From Crotalaria pallida (taxonomy: Eukaryota; Streptophyta; Magnoliopsida; Fabales; Fabaceae): 64,000 nt of DNA. Where the stretch lies: contig CM075656.1 of assembly GCA_037953625.1 (NCBI GenBank), positions 66,979,001-67,043,000 of the forward strand. The letters are read 5' to 3'. Shown piece after piece: positions 54,651-64,000 of the stretch. Under the pieces are notes generated by a model. That model ran no database searches. It was not told where the DNA came from and was given only the letters and a program-made list of their open reading frames with translations. Both the position numbers and the translations under genes were made by a program. Every line of letters begins with the position of its first letter. The first letter of the stretch is position 1.

Positions 54651-54845
54651 CAACATCCTCATTTCTGCTACGTGAAATTTATTGTCTTGTTGACATTTTG
54701 CCGCCCAACATTCGGTCTCATACAACATTGTCAGCCTTATAGTAGTGTTGTAAAACTCTTTTAAGTTTGAGTGGTACATTTCTATCGCACAACACACCCT
54801 AAGCACTCCTCTATTTCATCCACCTGGCTTGAATCCTATGATTTA
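54651..54845 (-). pseudogene. RTE LINE segment, post-RT region
   Basis: The minus strand reads NHRIQARWMK, then CDRNVPLKLKR, and further on the frame at 54537-54806 has LYETECWAAKCQ followed by VAEMRML. This is the order found in plant RTE LINE proteins after the RT. In-frame stops are present. It joins exactly to 57677 when the Helitron is removed. Confidence 0.85.
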
Positions 54846-55760
54846 TCAAACTCTATTATATATTTGTGAGTCCAAATTCTCAAATCAGGGAGCTCCTCAC
54901 GGAATGGAGGCCTTACGGACAAAGTTGAGAGAATAACATATAATTAGATATGCCACATGTACTTGCTTTTTAAAATTAAAATAAAAAATTAATTAATTAA
55001 TTTGCTTATGAAAAGATGCAACTGTTACTTGAAACCAAAAGATACACTTGCTGATTTAAGGGATACATAGTTTCAAAAGGTTTTGAAAAGATGCATCTGT
55101 TGACTTGAAACCAAAAGATACACCTGCTGATTCTAGCTAGAAGAGATACATAGTTTCAAAAAGGTACACCTGTTGAATTAAAATTAAATGCTACAACTGC
55201 TAGAAAAAATTCAATAACAACTTAATCATTCAACACATTGCCAAAGTAGCAGAATTAATTTGGGGGTCACAGAAATATTGAACACGTTTTGCTTGCTTTC
55301 TTAACTTCAGACTTAAGAAGTGTTGTGCACAAAAACACAGGTGACAAAATGATTGACCACGTTCTGCTTGAAATGTAGAAATACAATATTTCCTTTGTCC
55401 TTTTCTTATCTTCAAACGTCAAAAGTGCTGTCATTGTTGGTGATTATATAATACTGACACAAAATGGGAAATCAAATAACCAAACAACGAAACAAAGACA
55501 GCAAAGAAGGTGTATCAGACAAAAATGTGTCAAATGTATACTCACAGACTCAACAGGTGTCCAGTGAGGAAAAAATTCAATCACAAAAAAGCAAGCATAT
55601 TCAGAAAGTTAACACTCAATAAAAAAGAGTTATCAAACCTGATATGCTATTTTTTGCAACCATTACGATAAAGAATTGACATATGCTCAAAGGGATGCAA
55701 GACTCAGGATAAAGGAAATTGGAATAAAAAAAAGAAGAAAGCGACAAGCAAGTCAAGGTA

Positions 55761-56189
55761 TTGAAAATTCATTCTTCTTATAACAGAAATAAAAATTCTA
55801 AGCACATTTATCCATCTAAGTTCAACATCTTGAACTTTGAATTAAGATTGATATATATGACAGGAAAACGGATGGGAGGATGTCACTGCCTCTGGAGTGG
55901 CAACACTAATCGTTGGAGATTTTGGTTCAGCACCACAACATATATAATTGTGCAAAAGAAAGACGGTAGAATGCAACGTGTACATGAATTACATCCAACT
56001 TACCTCTCATCGCAATATCCTTTGCTTTTTATTTATGAGGAAGACGATTATAGAAATAAAATTGTTTATAGGCATCATACTAACTTATCTAAAATGGCAT
56101 ATAACATTATTACTACGAGGGAGTTATTTGCTTATATACTACACACTAGAAAGAATGAGGAGAAAACAATTTTGCATTCTGGAAAATAA
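55761..56189 (+). pseudogene. Helitron replicase-helicase N-terminal (Helitron_like_N) fragment, copy 1
   Basis: The frame contains IIVQKKDGRMQRVHELHPTY, then SQYPLLFIYEEDDYR and ITTRELFAYILHTR. This matches the conserved start of the Helitron-like N-terminal domain (usually DGRLQRI-ELHPSY-PLQYPLLFPYGEDGY). It keeps the Gln codon that is a stop in copy 2. There are no HUH endonuclease or helicase motifs, so it is only a fragment of about 80 recognisable residues. Confidence 0.8.
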
Positions 56190-56699
56190 CATAGGAATTG
56201 GTGGAGAAGATAAAAATTAGAGTGTGGCTATTGACACAAAATAGGAAATCAAATAACCAAACAACGAAACAAAGACACAAGAGAAGAAGTATCTGACAAA
56301 AATGTGTCAAATGTATACTCACATACTCAAAAGTGTCCAGTGAAGAAACAATTCAATCACAAACAAAAAAGCAAGCATATTCAGAAAGTTAACACTCAAT
56401 AAAAATAAAAAAAGAGTTATCAAATCCTGATATGCTACTTTTTGCAACCATTACGATAAAGAATTGACATAGATTCAAAGGGATGCAAGGCTTAGGAGAA
56501 AGGAAATTATAATGAAAAAAAAAAGAAAGCGACGGTATGTGAAAATTCATTCTTCTTATTACATAAATAAAAATTCTAAGCACATTTATCCATCTAAGTC
56601 CAACAACTTGAACTTTGAATTAAAGTTGATATATATGACAGGAAAACGGATGGGAGGATGTCAGTGCCTCTGGAGTGGTAGCACTAATTGTTGGAGATT

Positions 56700-56964
56700 T
56701 TGGTTCAGCACCACAGCAACAGATATAATTGTGTAAAAGAGAGACGGTAGAATGCAACGTGTACATGAATTGCATCCAACTTACCTCCCATTGCAATATC
56801 CTTTGCTTTTTCTTTATGAAGAAGACGGATATAGAAATGAAATTGCTTATAGGCATCATACTAACTTATCCAAAATGGCATATAACACTATTATTACGAG
56901 GGAGTTATTTGCTTATATACTACACACCAGGAAGAATGAGGAGAAAACAATTTTGCATTCTTAA
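56700..56964 (+). pseudogene. Helitron replicase-helicase fragment, copy 2
   Basis: The frame from the Met at 56752 reads MQRVHELHPTYLPLQYPLLF then YEEDGYRNEIAYRH, closer to the family consensus than copy 1 (LPLQ, EDGY). Just upstream IIV is followed by TAA where copy 1 has CAA. No downstream helicase region is present. Confidence 0.8.
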
Positions 56965-57676
56965 AAATAACATATGAATTGGTGGAGAAGATAAAAATGA
57001 GAGTGTGACTATGGTTGAAAGGAAAGACTAATATGCGGTGTATGTCCCTCTTTGAATGACAAAGAAATGCAATTAAAAGCATGCTATCTTATTGCTTTAG
57101 ATCTGGGGAGAGTATTAGTTTTGCAGTTTAACTGTACACTGGTCACAGTTTATGTGGGTTGGTTGGTTTGTTGGGTATGTGTTATCTTACATGTAAAACT
57201 TACGTGGATGAACAATTGTTGCACGTGCATGTGCATCCCATATCCTGTACTTGGAGTTCTATTTTTGTTTCGGTTAGAACTTGCATTTTGTACTCTCTTC
57301 GTGAGGGATATTATACTTCTTCACTTTTGGATTGAATTTTTTTTATCTTATTCACTTATAAAAAAATCATGAATATTATTAAAATCAAAGAAAATATATA
57401 TATTTGCGAGTCCAATCCGTGCAAAAATCTAAATTTAAAGTTATCAATTACTTTTTTTTTCAATAAAATCGACCTAGACTATCATGAATTTAATTTTATA
57501 TTTTTTTTATGTTAAATTGAATGTATTTAATTTTTTGAACTATTTGATTTTAAATAACAGATACAATGATTGATATATATCGAGTATTAAACCAATCATA
57601 GCATTACAAGAATATTCAATAATAATATAATTAAAAATATTCGTACAACCCGTGCATTGTACGGGTTAAAAACTAG

Positions 57677-58035
57677 TGTCTCCTTCTATTTATACATCAC
57701 GTTGTATGAGACTCAAGATACTTAAACCTTGGGACTTGTGTTATGACATGCTCCCCAATCTTCATCTCTAAGGTACGACTTATGCTTCTCTTGCTAAATT
57801 TATTATTACACTTCATATACTCTGTTTTACTTCAACTTATCCAAAAATCATGTGCTTCTAAAGCTTATTTCCACATTTTTATCTTCTCATTTATTTTTTC
57901 CCTAGATTCTCCGATAAGAACAATATCATCCGTGAAAAGCATGCATTGGGACACTAATTCTTGGATATGCTCAATAAACACATTTAAAACAAATATAAAA
58001 AAGTTGGGGCTCAAAGTTGACCCTACCCTTAATTT
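57677..58035 (-). pseudogene. RTE LINE reverse transcriptase segment
   Basis: The minus strand reads MLFTDDIVLIGES at about 57940-57902, the catalytic [YF]xDD box of the RT. SKTEYMKCNFS and VITQVPRFKYLE follow, then IEGD just before the Helitron insertion point. In-frame stops are present. The element is 5'-truncated near 58035. Confidence 0.85.
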
Positions 58036-58050
58036 AGTCCGATAGTAATA

Positions 58051-58521
58051 AAGAATAAAAGATTATAGGAAAATGTATCCAAAGTTCCACCCCACCATAG
58101 CTCTGCAAAGATGCACTATACTTAAAAAAATTCATTTTATTTATCGTTTAATTTAGGTTGAAACTCCTATTTTAATTATCTAAAACAATTAACAAAATGC
58201 CCCAAAGTGATGGAGGGAAAAAAGATAAATGAAAGAGTCAATATTTGTTTGAGTTAGTTGAAATATTTTTTTGAGAATAAATTGTAGGCTTCCTTTTTTC
58301 GTTCGGGAGCAAGAAATTGTCGTATTTCAGTGTTAATGCATTCATGGTAATTGGATAATATTAAAATAATAAAGTTATAATAATTGGTTAAAGATTTAAT
58401 GTTTTAGATTAAAGCAAAATAAACGTTAGATTTATTAATGATTAATAATATAACAATAACTCAATTGAGAGACGAATTTCACTAATTATTAAAGTTTAAA
58501 ATTTAATTTAGAAGAAAAAAA
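58051..58521. other. AT-rich spacer, no gene
   Basis: No reading frame or named repeat between the truncated LINE and the mini MITE. Confidence 0.45.
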
Positions 58522-58523
58522 TA

Positions 58524-58596
58524 CTCCCTCCGGTCCATATTATAAGCACCCTTTCTCTCTCACAAAAAGGGTGCTTATAATATGGACCGGAGGAAG
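58524..58596. mobile_element. Minimal Stowaway-like MITE, 73-bp near-perfect hairpin
   Basis: CTCCCTCCGGTCCATATTAT.. reads into a loop of about ten bases and back through its reverse complement with one mismatch in the outer arm (CTCCCTCC versus CTTCCTCC). TA duplications flank it (58522-58523 and 58597-58598). The element is little more than its two TIRs, and its transcript would form a hairpin with a stem of about 30 bp. Confidence 0.85.
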
Positions 58597-58987
58597 TAGT
58601 TTATATGGGCTATTTGAAAAAGACATAAAGTTTAGGGGGTTTTTATATACTTCTTCCTCAATTTTAATTTATTTTTAACTGAAAAATGACAAATCATTAT
58701 AATATGGAAAATAGGTGACGCGTGTCACATTTACATGATTAGTGGAATTTTAGGGTGATTTTGTTAGAAAGATATTTCACTATTCTTTTTGAAGGGGCAA
58801 TATTTGTTGTCTCCCAAATTGTCACTCTATATATCATTTATTGTGATTGGTGGAAAAAAAAATATTATTTACATCAAAAAATTAATAAACAAATATGTTT
58901 TCAATTAATTATAATAAGTCACACATGGAGAGATACGCTTTTTGGGACAACATATATGTTTTTCTTTTTGAAAAGGAAATATTGTAA

Positions 58988-59649
58988 TCAAACACTATTA
59001 TATAATTTTGAGACCAAATGCTTAATCCAAAGAGCTCCTCATGAAACGGAGCTCTCACAATAAAAGTTAGGAAAATGGAAACGTATGAGATATGTCACGT
59101 GTCAACGACATTTACTATTTAAAAAATAAAAAATTATTGTAAAGATATGTCTTATGAACTAACACCCTTTCATAATAGTTTAAAAAAATAATTTTTTTTT
59201 AAAAAGATATATGTTATGGACTAACACGCTCTTTCATAATAGTGTTTCTAAATATAATTAAAAAAATAAATTCCGAAACAATACTAATGTACTTGTACAA
59301 ATAATAAATTCTTGAAAAGTTATGTCTTATGAACTAACACCATTTCATAATAGTTTTAAAAAAATAAAAAATTCTTTAAAAGATATGTCTTATGGACTAA
59401 CATCATTTCATAATAGTGTTTCTAAATATAATTAAAAAAAATTCTGAAACAATACTAATGTACCTGTACAAAATAATAAATTCTTGAAAAGTTATGTATT
59501 TTGAACTAACGTCATTTCATAATAGTGTTACTAAATACATTTTAAAAAAATAAATTCCGAAATAATATTAATGCACCTGTTAAAAAAATCCAAAACATCA
59601 TTTCATAATAATACTAATGTATCTTAACAATTTAAGACTCTATTTATAG
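58988..59649 (+). mobile_element. Second Helitron 5' end with internal minisatellite
   Basis: TCAAACACTATTATATAATT at 58988, preceded by A, matches the 5' end of the Helitron at 54846. So does the downstream phrase AGAGCTCCTCATGAAACGGA. A module GATATGTCTTATG.ACTAACA then recurs five times, near 59143, 59204, 59318, 59379 and 59492. No CTAG end was found before the next 5' end at 59650, so the copy is truncated or interrupted. Confidence 0.65.
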
Positions 59650-60551
59650 TCAAACTCTATATTATATTTTTGAACCCAAACTTTGCAATCAGAGAGCTCC
59701 TCACGAAACGGAGCTTTCACATAAAAAGTTAAGAAAATAAAAAACAATGAGACATATCACGTGTCTTGAAAATATTTAACATAAAAAAAAACTAATGTAA
59801 CAGTGCAATGTTTTACTCTATAATTCGATACAGGTTTAGGGGTGCAATGTTTTGCTCTATAATTCAATTTTTTAAGTATATGTTATAACAATGCAATTGA
59901 AATGATACATTGTTTCAAGTTTCAACCAATAAATATAATTCGGTACAGGTTCAAGGAAATGGTGCACTGTTTCCTGAGCACTAATTTCTAATATACCTAG
60001 AGTGCCAACAGTAAACACCACACTAATGGTTTAATTTTCAAATAATTCGGTTTGGGTATGCACCTGCTGGATTGAAGTGAAAGGGACGCATAGTTTGGGT
60101 ATGCACCTGCTGAATTCAAACCAAAAGATGCACCTCATAAAATGTGTAATCTTTGTATCAGTGCAATGTTCCAAGTTCAATTACCTTTTGTATCAGTGTA
60201 ATGTTCCAAGTTCAGTCACTTTCTCTACCTCTTATTCGTTGCACTAAAATAGTGCAAAATAAATTTAATACTGAATAGGATACATTTGAGAGGCATCGTG
60301 TGGTGTTCACTGTTGGCACTTCCATCGCTTTCGTTGCCACTGCTTGCTTCGGTCGGTACCTCTCTCTCTTTATCACTACTCACTCATTTGTTTCTATACT
60401 TATTATTATTGATTCGGTCTTTTAGGTATACTCTGTGTGATGTCCATGATTCCAAAATTGATCAAAGACTCAAATCCATTGAAGATGCTGTATGAACTAC
60501 TACTCACTCACTCACTATTTTATTATGGCTTATTATTTCATTGCTACCATT
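59650..60551 (+). mobile_element. Third Helitron 5' end, carrying a gene fragment
   Basis: TCAAACTCTATATTATATTT at 59650 is followed by GAGAGCTCCTCACGAAACGG, the same start as the other two. The base before it is G rather than A, so the insertion point may be inside another copy. The body includes phrases shared with the Helitron at 54846 (AAAAGATGCACCT-type words near 55080 and 60125). The gene-like exons at 60279-60490 follow. Its right part is cut by the LTR at 60552, so no 3' end is visible. Confidence 0.6.
60279..60490 (+). pseudogene. Two-exon gene fragment, probably captured by a Helitron
   Basis: Exon 1 (60279-60355) encodes FERHRVVFTVGTSIAFVATA, with one hydrophobic segment that could cross a membrane. 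It ends at a donor, CG/GTACCT. Exon 2 (60426-60490) follows a TTTTAG acceptor and encodes RYTLCDVHDSKIDQRLKSIE, then DA and a GTATGA end that is either a donor or V-stop. Joining keeps one frame. Upstream of exon 1 the frame is closed by TAG within a possible acceptor, so the real N-terminus is missing. The composition is more G/C-rich than its neighbours. I do not recognise the family. A small membrane-anchored protein with a charged tail is what the sequence suggests. Confidence 0.5.
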
Positions 60552-62728
60552 TGTAACACCCTAATTAATTTTACCCTTAAACCCGTTTATTAATTTGGAG
60601 ACTTAAAATTTTCTTCAAAACTTGATTAACTTATAAAAGTCTTCCGTCAACCGGACGGAGTTTCCTTTGTTTTCCTAGTTTTCCCAAGGATAAGTTTAAC
60701 CTGCCACCTGTTAAAACCAAAATATTCATTTCATTCAGCAAGCCAGCAGGGCCAAAACATAACATAAACAATGTGCAGGGAAGTCATTACACCAGTTCTA
60801 GAAAATATATATACAAGTTTTGGAACATTTAAGTTTTCACAAAAGATCCAACTAGAGTTGGTTACATTGACAAACAAGTCTTCTCCCAAAAATAGAAACC
60901 TTGACCAACATATGGTCCCCTACTAAACTTCACATTCCACGAAGTGGAAAGTGTTCCTGCTCGGCCACATCCTGTGCTAGCTCTACCTCAGTACCTGTAA
61001 AAAAATGGCAAGAAGGGTAGCATTACACAGTACTTAGGAAATATAATCTAAACAGACATATAGAATAACCAAGTTCCTATCCTGATGGTCCAACCTTCAC
61101 TATTATTTATTTCTCCTAAATCCTTACTCTCTAACTATTACATTACCTATGCTCCCCTTTTCCATATCTTCTCATTTAGCCCCATTTGTTTGCACACTCC
61201 TTTCGGAGGGTCGTGAGTACTTTATTCTCACTCCACTTAAAGAATAAATAAGGGTCATGATTACTTTATTCTCGCTCCTCTAAGGAGGGTCCTGATGCTA
61301 TAATTTCTCGCTCCGCATAGGGAGGGTCATGATAATATAATTACTCGCTCCACATAGGGAGGGTCATGATAATATAATTACTCGCTCCACATAGGGAGGG
61401 TCATGATAATATAATTACTTATATATATAATTTCACAATTTCTACTTGAAACCCCCATTCTCTTTCTTTTCCCATCATTTAAATTCTAACCAATTCTAGT
61501 CACACTACACTTACTGGTTTACCACAATAATATAAATTGATAATTTTACCACTTATATACCCTTCTTCTTTGATACTTATTCATGCCCTATAATGCTATC
61601 ACTCATTTTTATCATCAACCCCTACTTCCCAAACATATAATAAATTATTTCCTACAATTACCCTTACTAAAAATCGATTCCCATCCTTCTAACCTAGGGT
61701 TTTCTTTCTATTCATGTCCCTAAACTTAGTTCCCACTATATACTATCTAGCTTACACCCCCTAAGTAGAGGTAATACCTCCCTTCTTACCTCAAACCAAG
61801 AGATATAAGTAGTCCTTGTTCTTAATATGGAACCTAGGGTTTGAGATCAACCAACTTTTGAAGGATAGTTGTGAGAGGAAGTAGAAGCTTTGATCCCCTT
61901 GTGTCCTTGAGGTGAGAGAGATCCTATATGATGATTCTTAGCTTGAAAATTGAGAAGTTGATGGTGGCATGGAAGGAGGATGCTCACGAATTTAAGGAAG
62001 AAGAAGAAGGAAGTTGGTGGCTGCTTCCTTACTTAGTCTTGATTGAAGATGTTGAAGAGCTTGATGATGAGACTTGATTGTTAAAGGTTTAAGGGTTGAT
62101 GATAGAGCTTTGGTCTTGGAACTTGAGGGAGAACTACGAAGATGAAGAGAGAAGAAGTAGAAGAAATGAAGAAATGAGAAAGAATGAAATATGTTGATGT
62201 GTTTTTGTTTCATCTTTTTCACTTTGCATGAGGGCCAAAACGTGTGGCTGTGAGGCTTGGCTTGGAGGGAAAGTCTAAAATGTGTGGTCCACACACGCTT
62301 ATTTTTTTCCAGATTTTTGCAAGAGTAATCGATTACTGACCTAGAGTAATCGATTACCTCCCTTGATTCAACATTTTAGTATAATCAACTGAGAGCAAGT
62401 AATCGATTAATCCATCTTAAAGTAATCGATTACTTCATGAAAATCACAAGGTAATCGATTACTTCCATGAGGTAATCGATTACCAATGCTGCAACATCTA
62501 TGTGCTTTCACCAGAGGCCTTGTAATCGATTACCACCTTGAAAGTTAATCGATTACTTCCAGGAAAAATCCTATTTTGGTGGTTTCTCTAGCTCCATATC
62601 ATTCCCTTAGACTTCCATACTCATCTAGGCTTAGATTACTTCCTAAAATCTTGTCCCTAAACTTGGTAATTCCCTTAAATACTTTGCATAAATCATATTA
62701 TACTTAGATTGAAATTAGGGATGTTACA
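60552..62728 (-). repeat. 3' LTR of a minus-strand Ty3/gypsy element, 2.18 kb
   Basis: Reads TGTAACACCC on the left and GGGATGTTACA on the right, where the polypurine tract (plus ATTCTCCCCCACTT) begins. On the minus strand a donor TTTGAG/GTAAGA at 61789 and an acceptor TTACAG/GTACTGAG at 60995 frame a putative 0.8-kb intron. The intron holds about four tandem 37-bp units with GGGTCATGATAATATAATTA (61284-61420). The U3 carries a TAATCGATTA array. The exon after the acceptor shares a conserved frame with the chromovirus LTRs. Confidence 0.88.
62326..62555. promoter_or_regulatory. U3 array of TAATCGATTA palindromes (second family member)
   Basis: Eight exact copies of TAATCGATTA start at 62326, 62347, 62400, 62423, 62452, 62473, 62523 and 62546. 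A degenerate TAATCAACT is at 62382. Steps of 21, 53, 23, 29, 21, 50 and 23 bp repeat the pair-plus-spacer layout of 522-819. The array lies between the LTR start (62728) and the leader on the minus strand, thus in U3. Confidence 0.8.
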
Positions 62729-63301
62729 ATTCTCCCCCACTTATTGGAATTTCGTCCCCGAAATTCTGTTAAGGTCCTAAAATGGAGAACCATCCCAAGA
62801 GCAAGGTCTTCCAATTAGAACATTTTTACTCGGTTCGTCTCCCTCACTTAGATTCGGCATACTACTAGGGTCTCGCTTCCCAAGAAAGATAGGATTTAGA
62901 TACGAAGTTTGCTTGGTAAAGCCTTGATGTGAGATATATCAATGACGTCGACTATTAATGTGTGTAGAGATCAAGGTGATCAATCTCAATCTTACACTTA
63001 TTAATAGCGATCCCACTGATAATATCCTCACTTAACGTATGCAAGAATTAGAATGATCAGTTCCAACCTCACATACATTAAACAACAATATTATCATTAG
63101 ATTTGATAGGTTTATACTAGGGCTCTACAACTTTGTGTCCTTCCTCTAAGGTTGTTCACAACCTTCCTAAATAGGCTAGAATGGATTGGGGAAAATGAAT
63201 ACTTAGGGTTTCCTAGAGCATTTCTATTCTAAGACATTTGATCTCTTCATGTAACTAATAGATGAAAAGAACATATACATGGCATCATGACTAATCGTAC
63301 A
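62729..63301 (-). mobile_element. Short 3' untranslated internal region of the gag-only element
   Basis: Only about 570 bp separate the LTR from the end of gag, with no pol sequence. The first 80 bases match 299-378 inverted. Two short blocks (CTTAC..TTATTAATAGCGATCCCAC and ..ACATACATTAAACAACAATA) look like diverged repeats of each other. Confidence 0.7.
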
Positions 63302-64000
63302 TTACATGGGCATTACCAAATAACCTATACCTGTGATCACATCAGCCAGGTCAACATCTTCACCATCGATGGTGTACAATTTTCCCTTCAGAGTAGGTTG
63401 ACCCCCAACTGCTGGTTGCACCCTTGCGACATTGACTTCTTTCTTTGGAGCTTTCTTGGGGCAACTCGCAGCAAAATGTCCTGTTTGCCCGCATACAAAA
63501 CAACTGAAATCCCTTCTAGTCTGATTCCGGTACCAACACTCTCCCTGATGTCTCCTTCCACAATGTGGACATAGTGGGTAAGTTCCCATAGCATTCCCAT
63601 TCTTATCCTTGATTCCAGGGGCTACTGCCGTGACATTGGGAGGAGCGTAAGGCTTTGATTCATGAACCTGTCCTTTTCCCCGAACGGGACCCCCAACTTT
63701 CTGCACCCCCTTACTTCTTTTCTCAGCTGCCCTTTGTTTTCGACTCTTCTCATAAGTATTGGTCATATTGACCAATTGGGACAGGTTTGCAATGTTTTGA
63801 TATTCAAATGCCATCTTGATTTCAGAGTGAAGTCCAGTCTCAAATTTTATGCATTTGGTCCTTTCATCGGCGTCTCTGTAGCTTCTGGCATATCAGATCA
63901 GATCTTCAAACTTAGCAGCATACTCCCCAACACTCATGTCCCCTTGCACTAGCTGCAGGAAGGCGATCTCCTTCTCCCTGCGGACATCCTCAGGGAAATA
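63302..64000 (-). pseudogene. gag of a TR-GAG-like element (pol absent)
   Basis: The 170-residue frame at 63814-63302 has EYQNIANLSQLVNMTNTYEK and the basic linker EKRSKGVQKVGGPVRGKG. Two zinc knuckles follow, CPHCGRRHQGECW and CFVCGQTGHFAASC. Then come KGKLYTIDGEDVDLADVI and a stop, with no protease. It is closely related to gag at 38957-39880. The frame upstream (to the window edge) continues gag, including SVGEYAAKFEDLI and DADERTKCIKFE. It is broken by TGA at 63893-63895, where the chromovirus copy has CGA for Arg. Such gag-only elements depend on the pol of relatives. Confidence 0.85.

Larger units (their letters stand above)
55456..57000 (+). repeat. Tandem duplication of a 776-bp block inside the Helitron
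   Basis: The block starting GACACAAAATGGGAAATC.. at about 55456 recurs at about 56232, with the phrase AATGTGTCAAATGTATACTC at about 55524 and 56300. Both copies are complete, and they differ at scattered bases. Confidence 0.85.
54846..57676 (+). mobile_element. Helitron, 2831 bp, both ends placed
   Basis: The 5' end is TCAAACTCTATTATATATTT, preceded by host A at 54845. The 3' end is the hairpin AACCCGTGCATTGTACGGGTT then AAAAA and CTAG (57673-57676), followed by host T at 57677. No terminal inverted repeat or duplication exists, as expected for rolling-circle insertion between A and T. Deleting the element restores the LINE frame IEGD-I-NHRIQ exactly. Inside are two tandem copies of a 776-bp block, each with a piece of Helitron replicase-helicase coding. 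Confidence 0.92.

Noticed and set aside
57052..57372. Plus-strand ORF of 106 codons near the Helitron 3' end
   Set aside because: Hydrophobic Cys/Val/Leu-rich translation without domains. It lies after the replicase fragments, in probable 3' filler of the element.
58755..59063. Plus-strand ORF of 102 codons spanning a Helitron 5' end
   Set aside because: It crosses the boundary at 58988 and has no conserved content, so it is a chance frame.

Overview
The window is plant nuclear DNA, most likely from a legume. This is an inference: the mutator-type terminal repeats beginning GGCTTAATTATGG, the LTRs carrying TAATCGATTA palindromes, and the TAA/AT microsatellites are the kind seen in phaseoloid legumes. 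It is a transposon-dense intergenic region. I see one convincing intact gene, a GIR1/GIR2-like EAR-motif repressor at 49062-49439 on the minus strand. There are also host-gene fragments: two exons of a TOPLESS-related gene, a short unidentified exon, and two exons that appear to sit inside a Helitron.

Layout. 1-3085 is the tail and 3' LTR of a Ty3/gypsy element. 3086-10800 is AT-rich DNA with a copia LTR remnant, a tandem duplication carrying a tRNA-derived SINE, a Helitron 3' end, a long-TIR element and an hAT-like MITE. 10803-12390 is a palindromic MULE (9-bp TSD) carrying a GRF-type zinc-finger fragment in both arms. 12996-18471 is a complete but decayed Ty1/copia element on the minus strand. 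18631-19197 is the TOPLESS-related pseudogene. 19477-25529 is a 6-kb solo LTR and 25855-29422 a 3.6-kb solo LTR. 29430-32640 is a broken L1 LINE. 32969-45998 is a foldback MULE-MITE of about 484 bp, split first by a solo LTR (33112-35142) and then by a dimeric Tekay-type chromovirus (35260-45764). 46008-51827 is the gene-bearing stretch. 51828-58035 is an RTE LINE split by a solo LTR (52209-54650) and by a Helitron whose ends I can place to the base (54846-57676). 58051-60551 holds further Helitron 5' ends and a mini hairpin MITE. 60552-64000 is a gag-only (TR-GAG-like) relative of the element at 1-3085, in reverse.

Most insertions have perfect target duplications, so their relative ages can be read directly. 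The most unusual signal is regulatory. At least four LTRs of two kinds carry a 10-bp palindrome, TAAYCGRTTA, mostly arranged in pairs 21 bp apart, which is two helical turns. Several LTR families also share a putative intron inside the LTR, with a donor of the form GAG/GTAAGG, an acceptor before GTACTGAG, and a diverged tandem array between them. No rRNA, functional tRNA or CRISPR array was seen. All coordinates and difference counts were read by eye.
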